16,986 nucleotides of DNA, taken from assembly GCA_051984395.1 (NCBI GenBank), contig JBPYEZ010000020.1:1-16986 (forward strand). Reading direction: 5' to 3'. Below the pieces are notes generated by a model. That model ran no database searches. It was not told the DNA's origin and was given only the letters and a program-made list of their open reading frames with translations. A program made the position numbers and the translations under genes. This stretch comes from AC-9 sp051984395 (GTDB lineage Bacteria > Actinomycetota > Acidimicrobiia > Acidimicrobiales > AC-9). Of this stretch, positions 1-7,367 are shown in pieces; position 1 is the stretch's first letter; each line of letters starts with the position of its first letter.

Positions 1-375
1 GTCGGGTACTGCCCCGACCAGCTGGGGCCGTCAGTCAGCCGCCTGCTGCCGTCCGACCTGGTCCAACTCACGTTTCCCTCAGCCCAACCGCCGCAGCGGG
101 TGGACTGGTACGACTACGCCAACAGGCAGGCCGCCGGCCAGCCCGCCGCCTACGCTCGCACGCTCGCCGACCGGGCGGGCCCCGGTCACAACATCTGGCT
201 GGTGTGGCTCGGCGGCTACCGAGGCCTCGACTTCAAGTGCGAAGCCGTCACCAACCAGCTGAGCGCGCTGCGGCCCGGGGCGACCCAGGTGGTACGGCCC
301 GACACCACCACCAACGACCCGCTCACAGGTGTCTACGAGGCCCAGGCCCTCTTCCGCTACCCCCCGGCCCCGTAG
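1..375 (+). CDS. C-terminal end of a membrane protein, probably glycosyltransferase-type (5'-truncated)
   Basis: The reading frame is open from the first base of the window and ends at TAG 373-375, so only the last 124 codons are present. The fragment is soluble, with no membrane helix. It begins with a CPDQLGP-containing stretch and later has WLVWLGGYRG and a cysteine in DFKCEA. From memory, soluble tails carrying a YCPDQLGP-type motif occur at the C-terminus of actinobacterial multi-pass GT39/GT-C-like proteins, where they lie outside the membrane. The substrate cannot be told from this part. The gene converges on the minus-strand PIG-V-like gene with only 19 bp between the two stop codons, and no obvious terminator hairpin is visible there. 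It is real coding sequence with good confidence; the family assignment is moderate because the catalytic N-terminal part is missing. Confidence 0.65.
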   Translation, partial: VGYCPDQLGPSVSRLLPSDLVQLTFPSAQPPQRVDWYDYANRQAAGQPAAYARTLADRAGPGHNIWLVWLGGYRGLDFKCEAVTNQLSALRPGATQVVRPDTTTNDPLTGVYEAQALFRYPPAP

Positions 376-394
376 CCGCGACCCGGGCGCCCCC

Positions 395-1642
395 CTACGG
401 CGTGTAGGCGCCCTGGAACGACACGAGTGCCAACCCGATCAGTCCCGCCACACAGAGGGAGAAGACCGGCATCGCCACTCGCCACGAGCGCAACAGCGTG
501 GCGGCTCCGAGAACGAGCGGGAAGGCGCTCCACACGTAGCGCGGAATGGAGTTGAGGTTGTGGCCCGAGACGCCCGCCAGGACGATGGCGAGGGCGAACA
601 GGCCGTACGACACCGGCAGCTTCCGGAGGGTGACCACCAACAGCACGGCCGCCACGACGATGACGGACAGGAGGGAGCTCACGAACAGATGGCCGCCGCG
701 AACGGCATCGACCGAGTCGTTCCACAGGACGACGATCGGGTTGCCGAGGTGGCCATGAAGCTGAGGATCGAGCTGGATGGTGAGCGGAGCGAAGAAATCG
801 TGGAAGGACGCGGCGACCCACCCGAGGTAGGTCGCCATGCCGGCGATCGGTGCGACGACCGCCACCGCCCGGCGGGCCAGCTGGGGCAGGGCGATCCGGG
901 AGGGCCCGAGCGCCTTCACGATCCCCGAGCCTCGCAGACCTTCGACCAGGGCTGGGAGCGCGAGCAGGACACCGAAGGGACGGGTGACGGCGGCCAGGTA
1001 CCCGAAGGCGGCCGCCCACAGCCAGCGATCCCGCCGCAGGCAGAAGAAGCATCCCAGGCACAGGAGAATGAAGAGCGGCTCCGAGTAGCCCATGACGAGG
1101 ACGAAGGCGCTCGGCGCCAGGTTGAACACCCATGTGGCCCGGTTGGCGACGACGGTATCGCCGAGCTCGCTCTTGGCCACCCAGTAGATGACCATGGTGG
1201 CGGCGAAGCTCCCCACGGCGGCGATGATGAGGAGGAGGGCGCCGACGGGTATGGCCGTCACGTCGTGGAGGAACCGCGCCGTGATCGGCAGCCCGGGGAA
1301 GAAGCGCAGAGACTCGTGGCCCGCCCCCCGGTACCCGCTGCGCGCGATCGCCTGGTACCAGGTGGCATCGAAGGAGAGCAATCCCTGGTGGACGACGGTC
1401 TTCGCCTTGGCGTCGGCGATCCGGAAGTGGTTGACCTCGAACCTGGCCATCAGCAAGGTTCCCGCCACGACGACGTGGGCGACGCTCCACGGAACCCAGG
1501 AGGCGGCCGCTGCCTCGGCGAGGCCGCCGCGGCGGCGTCGCCACCAGGCCGAGATGGGCGATCCCCGGGCGGAGAACGTGGACTCTTCCGCCGGCCGCTC
1601 GTGCGAAGAAGGCCGCGTCTGCACACGAATACGCCCTGCCAC
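395..1642 (-). CDS. PIG-V-like multi-pass mannosyltransferase (GT-C fold)
   Basis: This is a 415-residue polytopic membrane protein. After a basic cytoplasmic N-terminus of about 45 residues come about ten hydrophobic segments. Motifs match the PIG-V/GPI-mannosyltransferase-II-like family: FDATWY at 91-96 in the first large loop, RFFPGLP at 113-119 (compare the FFPGFP-type motif of eukaryotic PIG-V), and GYSEPLF at 185-191. Family members transfer mannose from a polyprenyl or dolichyl phosphate mannose donor on the extracytoplasmic face; D92 is the likely metal- or acceptor-contacting acid. The start is GTG 1640-1642. A TAGGCT hexamer lies 8 nt upstream, so the message may be nearly leaderless, and no Shine-Dalgarno is apparent. 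It is transcribed divergently from the FAD oxidoreductase and ends 19 bp from the convergent upstream gene. The exact sugar is inferred from the family only. Confidence 0.8.
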   Translation of the reverse strand: MAGRIRVQTRPSSHERPAEESTFSARGSPISAWWRRRRGGLAEAAAASWVPWSVAHVVVAGTLLMARFEVNHFRIADAKAKTVVHQGLLSFDATWYQAIARSGYRGAGHESLRFFPGLPITARFLHDVTAIPVGALLLIIAAVGSFAATMVIYWVAKSELGDTVVANRATWVFNLAPSAFVLVMGYSEPLFILLCLGCFFCLRRDRWLWAAAFGYLAAVTRPFGVLLALPALVEGLRGSGIVKALGPSRIALPQLARRAVAVVAPIAGMATYLGWVAASFHDFFAPLTIQLDPQLHGHLGNPIVVLWNDSVDAVRGGHLFVSSLLSVIVVAAVLLVVTLRKLPVSYGLFALAIVLAGVSGHNLNSIPRYVWSAFPLVLGAATLLRSWRVAMPVFSLCVAGLIGLALVSFQGAYTP

Positions 1643-1767
1643 TGGTCGCCAGCCTACAATTCCCGGTACCGGCCGCTGGTGGTCATCCGGGCCTTCGCCC
1701 TCGGCGGAGCGCGCGAGACCGTCGAGGCGGCGGCACGGAGCATCCCACGGTAGCCCCGAAGGAGAAC
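1643..1767. promoter_or_regulatory. Divergent intergenic region with back-to-back -10-like elements and a 10-bp palindrome
   Basis: These 125 bp separate two divergent starts. The sequence AGCCTACAAT at 1651-1660 contains TACAAT reading rightwards (1655-1660) and, on the opposite strand, TAGGCT (1656-1651); both fit the actinobacterial TANNNT -10 pattern. No convincing -35 is seen for either. The leftward element ends 8 nt before the GTG at 1642, suggesting a leaderless or nearly leaderless transcript. The rightward one would give a leader of about 100 nt. A perfect palindrome CCGGTACCGG lies at 1663-1672 and could be an operator, though short GC palindromes are common here. This is prediction by pattern only. 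Confidence 0.35.
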
Positions 1768-3351
1768 ATGGAGCCCAGTACCGAACCGACTCGACACCTC
1801 CGCGAGCCCGCGCCGACCGAGCGCGAGGGCAGCCGTCAGTCCCCGCCCGCCGGGGACGGCGAGGCAGTCGTCATCGGCGCCGGCCCGGCCGGGCTCACCG
1901 CCGCGTACCAGCTGGCGAAGGCGGGGGTGACCTCGACGGTCCTGGAGGCCGACTCCGTCGTCGGTGGCATCAGCAGGACGACCGAGCGCGACGGGTGGCG
2001 CTTCGACATGGGCGGTCATCGCTTCTTCACCAAGGTGCCGGCCGTCGAGGAGCTCTGGCACGAGATCCTGCCCGAAGGAGACTTCCTCCTCCGTCCCCGT
2101 AGGAGCCGGATCTTCTACGACGGCAAGTACTTCGACTACCCGATACGGGGCGGCAACGCCCTGCGCAACCTCGGTCCCGTCGAGGCTGTGCGGTGCGTCG
2201 GCTCCTACGCCTGGGCCCGGGTGCACCCGCCGAAGGATCAGGACAACTACGAGGGGTGGTTGGTCGCCCGCTTCGGCTGGCGGCTCTACCGGACGTTCTT
2301 CAAGACCTACACCGAGAAGGTGTGGGGCATCCCGGTGAGCCAGATGCCGGCCGACTGGGCGGCCCAGCGCGTCAAGGGTCTGTCGCTGGGCAAGGCAATC
2401 GTGAACTCCCTCACCCCGAAGCGCAACCAGAAGGACATCACGTCGCTCATCGAGGAGTTCCAGTACCCGAAGTTCGGGCCCGGAATGATGTGGGAGGTGT
2501 GTCGCGACAAGGTCGAGGCCCAGGGCTCGAAGATCGTCCTCGAGACCGAGGTCACGCGCGTCCGCCGCCTGGGCGATCGCGCCGTCGAGGTGGAAGCGAC
2601 GACGTCGGGGGGCGGGACCACCACCTATCCGGTGAGCGAGCTCATCTCCTCCATGCCGTTCGGGGCCCTGGTGGAGGCGATGGACCCGCCTGCGCCCGAC
2701 GAGGTTCGTCGGGCCGCGGCCGGCCTCGGCTACCGCGACTTTCTCACCGTCGCCCTCGTCGTGCCTGCCGACCGGGTGTCCTGGGACGACAACTGGATCT
2801 ACATCCACGCCCCCGGTGTGAGGACGATGCGGATCCAGAACTTCGGCTCCTGGTCGCCCTACCTCGTCAAGGACGGCCGCAACGTCCTCGGTCTCGAGTA
2901 CACCGTGTTCGAGGGCGATCGGTCCTGGACGACGAGCGACGAGGAGCTGATCGAGCAGGGCAAGCAGGAGCTCGAACAGCTCGGACTCATGAAGGCCACC
3001 GACGTGGAGGCGGGCTACGTGGTGCGGATGCCCAAGGCGTACCCCATCTACGACGAGCACTACCGGGAGAACGTCGAGGTGCTGCGACGCTGGCTGGAAG
3101 CCAACGCGGTCAACGTCCATCCCGTCGGTCGCAACGGCATGCACCGGTACAACAACCAGGACCACTCCATGTACACGGCCATGCTCTCGGTCGAGAACAT
3201 CCTCGGAGCCAGCCACGACATCTGGAGCGTCAACGTCGAGGCCGACTACCACGAGGAGAAGTCGGCCGACACATCGGGTGAGGGTCGTTCGGGAACGGGC
3301 CGGGACGCCCCGGTGCTGCCCCGCGAGGCGATCCAGAGCGCCCGCAGGTAA
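1768..3351 (+). CDS. FAD-dependent oxidoreductase, UDP-galactopyranose-mutase-like
   Basis: The protein has 527 residues. After a charged, probably disordered N-terminal extension of about 30 residues comes a Rossmann FAD-binding motif GAGPAGL at 37-43, with the ribose-binding glutamate at E60 (VLEA), then a GG-containing segment and GGHRFF at 82-87. Near the C-terminus, GRNGMHRYNNQDHSM at 454-468 resembles the second FAD-contacting signature (GR.G.YRY.NMD) of UDP-galactopyranose mutases and related amine-oxidase-fold enzymes. Known relatives are cytoplasmic flavoproteins, often sited in polysaccharide clusters. A furanose-forming mutase role fits the context, but a desaturase or other sugar redox role is equally possible. 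ATG 1768 is preceded by GAAGGAG about 5 nt upstream, a strong Shine-Dalgarno that fixes the start. The last 25-30 residues are Gly/Ser/Arg-rich. The DUF2142 gene follows 53 bp downstream on the same strand. Confidence 0.8.
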   Translation: MEPSTEPTRHLREPAPTEREGSRQSPPAGDGEAVVIGAGPAGLTAAYQLAKAGVTSTVLEADSVVGGISRTTERDGWRFDMGGHRFFTKVPAVEELWHEILPEGDFLLRPRRSRIFYDGKYFDYPIRGGNALRNLGPVEAVRCVGSYAWARVHPPKDQDNYEGWLVARFGWRLYRTFFKTYTEKVWGIPVSQMPADWAAQRVKGLSLGKAIVNSLTPKRNQKDITSLIEEFQYPKFGPGMMWEVCRDKVEAQGSKIVLETEVTRVRRLGDRAVEVEATTSGGGTTTYPVSELISSMPFGALVEAMDPPAPDEVRRAAAGLGYRDFLTVALVVPADRVSWDDNWIYIHAPGVRTMRIQNFGSWSPYLVKDGRNVLGLEYTVFEGDRSWTTSDEELIEQGKQELEQLGLMKATDVEAGYVVRMPKAYPIYDEHYRENVEVLRRWLEANAVNVHPVGRNGMHRYNNQDHSMYTAMLSVENILGASHDIWSVNVEADYHEEKSADTSGEGRSGTGRDAPVLPREAIQSARR

Positions 3352-3404
3352 CCGCGGGGGCGACCGTCTCCGCATCCGTCCCCCCGGTCGCACCCTCCGA
3401 CGCG

Positions 3405-4976
3405 GTGCCGGCCCACGAGCCAGGCTCGAGCGCGCCCCCGGCCAGCGCGGGCCGCACCAGAGCACGTTCCGCCCGCCAGCAGTGGCTGGTGTCCTTCGCG
3501 CTGCTGTTCGTCATGGGCGCGTCGTGGGCCGTGGCCAGCCCTCTCCTGAGCGGGTCGGACGAGGGAGCCCACGCCATCAAGGCGGCTGCCGTCGTGAGAG
3601 GAGAGCTACGCGGCGCCAATACCGGGCCCCGCGGCCGACCCTGGCTGGTGCACGTCCCGGGGACGTTCGCCCGGGCGCAGGTCCCGTTCACCCTGTGCTA
3701 CCTCTACCGGACCGAGGCCGCCGGCAGCTGCGGGTTCTCGGTGGGCGGGCCGACGTCGATCGAGCAGGTCAACACCCAGTTCGGCGGGTACCCACCCTTG
3801 TACTACCTGGCGGTGGGCCTGCCGAGCCTGGCCGCGCCGTCGGCCCTGGGCCTCTACCTGATGCGACTGGTCAGCGTGGCCATCACCTCCGCCTTCCTGG
3901 CCTCGGCCCTGGTCTCGGCCTTCTCGTGGCGCCGCTCCCGGTTGCTGGTGCTGGGCACGGCCATCGCCATCGTCCCGACGGTCATCTATGTCGGCGCAGT
4001 GCTCAACGACAGTGGTCTCGAGATCAGCCCGGCCATCTGCCTGTGGGTGTCCCTGCTCGTCTTCGTCCTCGACCCACCGCCCGATGGCGCCCGGCGACTC
4101 CTCACCCGGGCCGGTGTCTCGGCGGGGGCTCTCGTGTTGGCCCGCCCGCTGTCTCCGCTCTGGCTGGCGGTGATCGCCGGCGCGGTGCTGGCGCTGGCCA
4201 GCAGGGAGCGGGTCGCGGCGCTGGTGCGGCGCCGGGACGTCCAGGCGTGGACGGCGGCCGTGGCGGTGTGCACGGGTCTCAGCGTCTTGTGGACCACCTC
4301 GGTCGGCGTCGCCGTGGTGGGCCGCCGCTGCCCGGGGACGTGCACGTCCGGCTTCGTGACCGGGTACATGCTCAGCCATACCGACACCTATGTCCGCCAG
4401 ATGACGGGACTGTTCAGCTACAACAACGTCAGCGCTCCTCTCTTCACCTTCGTGCTGTGGTGGACCCTGGTCGCGGCGCTCGCGTTGGTGGCCATCGTCG
4501 TCAGCCTGCGCCGGCAGATCGTGGTGCTCGTGAGCCTGACTGCAGCGACCATTTTCGTGCCCGTCGTCATCCAGGTCGTGGAGGCCAACGCCTACGGCAT
4601 CCTGTGGCAGGGTCGCTACTCGCTGCCCTTGGCGACCGGCATCCCCCTGCTGGCTGCGTTCATCATCGGCCGCCGGTCACCTGATCTCGAGTGGCGGCAC
4701 CGGGGGCTGGTGACGATCGCCATCGCCGCCGTCGCCGTCGGCCACGCCGGCGCCTTCATCTGGTGCCTCCGCCACTTCATGTGGGACCGAGGACAGTGGA
4801 GCTTCCTCCATTCCCAGTGGGAGCCGCCGGTGCCGGGGATCGTGCTCGTCATCGCCTTCGTCGCTGCTACCGCGGCCTACGCCTGGTGGTTGCGCTCCCA
4901 GCTCTCGGTCGCCGACGCGCCAGCTGACGGCTCAGCCGCCGGCGCTCGAGGCGGCGGTGCCCGAAGCGACCGGTAG
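3405..4976 (+). CDS. DUF2142-family polytopic membrane protein (putative GT-C glycosyltransferase)
   Basis: The protein has 523 residues and about 11-12 hydrophobic segments. It carries hallmarks of the DUF2142 (COG4713) family: SDEGAH at 51-56 in the first extracytoplasmic loop, PPLYY at 130-134, NDSGLE starting at residue 201, and WQGRYSLPL at 401-409 (the QGRYxLPL box). DUF2142 proteins have a GT-C-like architecture and sit in surface polysaccharide clusters; their reaction is not established. Extracytoplasmic-looking cysteines at 98, 109, 309 and 313 may form disulfides. GTG 3405 is the most upstream start in this frame but has no visible Shine-Dalgarno, so translation may begin at a later codon. 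The gene lies 53 bp after the FAD oxidoreductase, which suggests co-transcription. Its 3' end overlaps the convergent minus-strand gene by 45 bp. The C-terminal tail is Ala/Gly/Ser-rich. Confidence 0.75.
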   Translation: MPAHEPGSSAPPASAGRTRARSARQQWLVSFALLFVMGASWAVASPLLSGSDEGAHAIKAAAVVRGELRGANTGPRGRPWLVHVPGTFARAQVPFTLCYLYRTEAAGSCGFSVGGPTSIEQVNTQFGGYPPLYYLAVGLPSLAAPSALGLYLMRLVSVAITSAFLASALVSAFSWRRSRLLVLGTAIAIVPTVIYVGAVLNDSGLEISPAICLWVSLLVFVLDPPPDGARRLLTRAGVSAGALVLARPLSPLWLAVIAGAVLALASRERVAALVRRRDVQAWTAAVAVCTGLSVLWTTSVGVAVVGRRCPGTCTSGFVTGYMLSHTDTYVRQMTGLFSYNNVSAPLFTFVLWWTLVAALALVAIVVSLRRQIVVLVSLTAATIFVPVVIQVVEANAYGILWQGRYSLPLATGIPLLAAFIIGRRSPDLEWRHRGLVTIAIAAVAVGHAGAFIWCLRHFMWDRGQWSFLHSQWEPPVPGIVLVIAFVAATAAYAWWLRSQLSVADAPADGSAAGARGGGARSDR

Positions 4977-7349
4977 TCGGGATCGCCGGCCCTCGCCGGG
5001 CCGGTCGGCTGGTGCCAGGTCCGATCGCGGCCACCTGCCGACGACGACGTGGGCCAGGGCCACGAGGTAGCAGGCGAGGGCGAGCAGCGTCGTGACTGCA
5101 TAGCCCCAGTTGATCGCCACGAAGACGCCCAGGGCCGAGCCCAGCACGGAGGTGATGCCGTTGATGCCCCACGCCCACGCCACGCCTGTGGGATGGAGCT
5201 CGCTGAGGCGGCGGAGGCCGATCGGCATGGCCATGCCCAGCACGACCCCGAGCGGTGCGAGGAGAGCCACCGTCACGACCACCCGGGCCGAGAAGGGCAT
5301 GGAGATGAGGTGACGAAGCAACGGTTGGAGCAGGTAGGAGCTCAGGCCGATGAGCCCGCACGTGACACCCAGCGCCACCGCCAGTGCCCGCCGTGGTGCG
5401 CGCCATCGGCTCGACAGCAGCGCGCCGACGCCGGTGAAGATGAGCAGGGAGAAGAGCACGACCGACAGGGCATAGGTCGGGAACCCGAGGAACAGCACGA
5501 AGCGCTGGATCAGGGCTATCTCGAGAGTGAGGAATCCCAGGCCGATGGCGGCGAAATACAGCAGCGACGACTGGGGCGGGCGGTCCCTGCCCCGGGTGAG
5601 CCCCAGCGGGAGCCCGAAGGCGAGCAACGTCAGGAGGACGAGGATCGCCACGGTGACGCCGAGCAACAGGAACGGGTCGATGGTGTAGCTGTAGCCGGCC
5701 GGCATCGGTCTGGCGATGTCGGTCAGCCGCTTCATATTGAAGAAGAACGGCTTGTCGTCCGTCGGTGCGCACACGTCGAGGCGATAGCTGCTGCAGAACG
5801 CCTGCAGGCTGCTCGACTGGTGCAGGCCGACCCACTCCCGCTCGTACGGCCCGCCTGGAGCAAAGGCGATGCTGTCGCCCCGCTGGGCGGCCAGGGTGCG
5901 GATCTGGGCGAGCTGGGCCGGGCTGAACGGCTGCAGCTGGGACAGGACGGTGCCCGGGATACCGCCGAACTGGTCGTGGCCGAGGAGCACCACCACGTTG
6001 TTCTCGGGGTGGGGTATCCCTCGTTGCTGCAACGACTGGAGGGTGAGGACCGTGACCTTGAGGGCCTCGTCGCCGACGAGATGGTACGGCCGGGTGACGT
6101 CGAGCATGCCACCGGGGGCGAGATGGTCGTAGTACTCCTGGAACGCCTCGAGCGTGTACAGGTTGTTCTCCGAAAGGGCAAAGGCGTCCGCCGAGCTGCC
6201 GCTGAGGGTGTCGGTGAAACCGATGTGGATCTTGTCGTACTTGGTGCTCTGAGCGGCCAGAATGGCGCGGCCGTCCCCGATGACGGTGTGGACCGCCGGC
6301 AGCGAGTAGGGGGCCCCCGAGAAGGAGCCGAGGGCTCGGTCGACGACGTCGCGGATGGCGCTGTTGAGCTCGATGACATCGACACGCCGAGCCCCGTTCG
6401 AGAGCGCGTCGTAGATGTCCCTTCCTCCTCCCCCGCCGATGACGAGGACGTGACCGTTGGGAGGCGTGGTCAACCCGACGCTCTCCGAGCTGGTCAACAG
6501 CTGCTGGTAGTCGGGGTATGGCTGTCCCGGCCGGTACTGGGGCACGGGGGCGAAGACGCGGTCGTAGAAGAGGTAGCCGAAGGCGGTGGCAGCGGTCGGG
6601 GCGTACCCGATCACCCGGTTGAGCGGGCTCCACTGGACGGCGGCCGGCTTCACGTTCGGAAAGTACGGAGACGCCAGGCTGTTCAGACCCGTCGTCGCCG
6701 AGATCGCCACCACGGCACAGCCGCCCACCGTGATGCCCGCTGCCACCCTCCTGGACAGAAGGGCGGAACCGGCGAAGAGAACGGCGGCCCCTCCGGCGAG
6801 CACGCCGAGGGCCACCATCCCGGTCGGAGCCGAGACGATCCACATCACCGGCACGATCGCCAGGGCCCCGATCCCCGCCCCCGCCAGGTCGAAGGCGTAG
6901 AGGCGGCCGATGGAGGTCGTGTAGCTGCGTATGGCCAGCGTGATGGCGACGCCCGCGCACAGGAACGGGAGCAGCGCCAGGACGCACGCCAGCCCGAAGT
7001 TGAGCACGAAGTGCAGCGTGATCGAGTTGTTGTAGCTGTAGTCCAGACGGACGAGCAGCGACGGCGTGACGATCAGGAGGACGGCGAACAGCACCGACCA
7101 CCGGGCCAGCGACTGCTCGAGCGGCCGCCGGTCGAAGCGCGCCGGCCACAGGTAGATGGCGATGCCCCCGGCGCCGGTGCCGAGCAGGGCGAGGGAGATG
7201 GCCAGGAAGGTGAAGTGGTAGAAGAGGACCGCGGAGAACATCCGGGTCAGGAGCACCTGCTGGGCGAGGGCACACCCTGCTACCAGGCCGACTCCGACGA
7301 GGACGCGAAAGGGCGGCCGCCGGCTCATCGCTGGCCGATCGTAGCCCAT
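4932..7349 (-). CDS. Membrane-embedded spermidine-synthase-like (SAM-fold) protein
   Basis: The protein has 805 residues. Hydrophobic helices (about residues 14-220) are followed by a soluble class I SAM-binding domain (about 297-430), a further soluble stretch ending in DDKPFFFN (531-538), and a second helical block (about 558-770). The SAM domain has VLVIGGGGGRD at 301-311, the acidic E327 in VIELNS, and DGRA at 359-362, as in spermidine synthases. The active-site strand reads YDKIHIGFTD (371-380), so the first Asp of the usual D-S-T/S-D motif is Gly377 while D380 remains. A true aminopropyltransferase role is therefore doubtful; methyl or other transfer at the membrane is possible. The two membrane blocks look like repeats of each other. 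The start ATG 7349 has GAGGAG about 3-4 nt upstream. It lies 18 bp downstream of the AftB-like gene and is probably the last gene of the minus-strand operon. Confidence 0.75.
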   Translation of the reverse strand: MGYDRPAMSRRPPFRVLVGVGLVAGCALAQQVLLTRMFSAVLFYHFTFLAISLALLGTGAGGIAIYLWPARFDRRPLEQSLARWSVLFAVLLIVTPSLLVRLDYSYNNSITLHFVLNFGLACVLALLPFLCAGVAITLAIRSYTTSIGRLYAFDLAGAGIGALAIVPVMWIVSAPTGMVALGVLAGGAAVLFAGSALLSRRVAAGITVGGCAVVAISATTGLNSLASPYFPNVKPAAVQWSPLNRVIGYAPTAATAFGYLFYDRVFAPVPQYRPGQPYPDYQQLLTSSESVGLTTPPNGHVLVIGGGGGRDIYDALSNGARRVDVIELNSAIRDVVDRALGSFSGAPYSLPAVHTVIGDGRAILAAQSTKYDKIHIGFTDTLSGSSADAFALSENNLYTLEAFQEYYDHLAPGGMLDVTRPYHLVGDEALKVTVLTLQSLQQRGIPHPENNVVVLLGHDQFGGIPGTVLSQLQPFSPAQLAQIRTLAAQRGDSIAFAPGGPYEREWVGLHQSSSLQAFCSSYRLDVCAPTDDKPFFFNMKRLTDIARPMPAGYSYTIDPFLLLGVTVAILVLLTLLAFGLPLGLTRGRDRPPQSSLLYFAAIGLGFLTLEIALIQRFVLFLGFPTYALSVVLFSLLIFTGVGALLSSRWRAPRRALAVALGVTCGLIGLSSYLLQPLLRHLISMPFSARVVVTVALLAPLGVVLGMAMPIGLRRLSELHPTGVAWAWGINGITSVLGSALGVFVAINWGYAVTTLLALACYLVALAHVVVGRWPRSDLAPADRPGEGRRSRLPVASGTAASSAGG

Positions 7350-7367
7350 GGTCTCCTCACGTCTTCG

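Noticed and set aside
329..1753. Open + strand frame of 474 codons opposite the PIG-V-like gene
   Set aside because: Composition is low-complexity Arg/Glu/Gly with no recognisable domain, whereas the minus-strand frame has clear membrane helices and family motifs.
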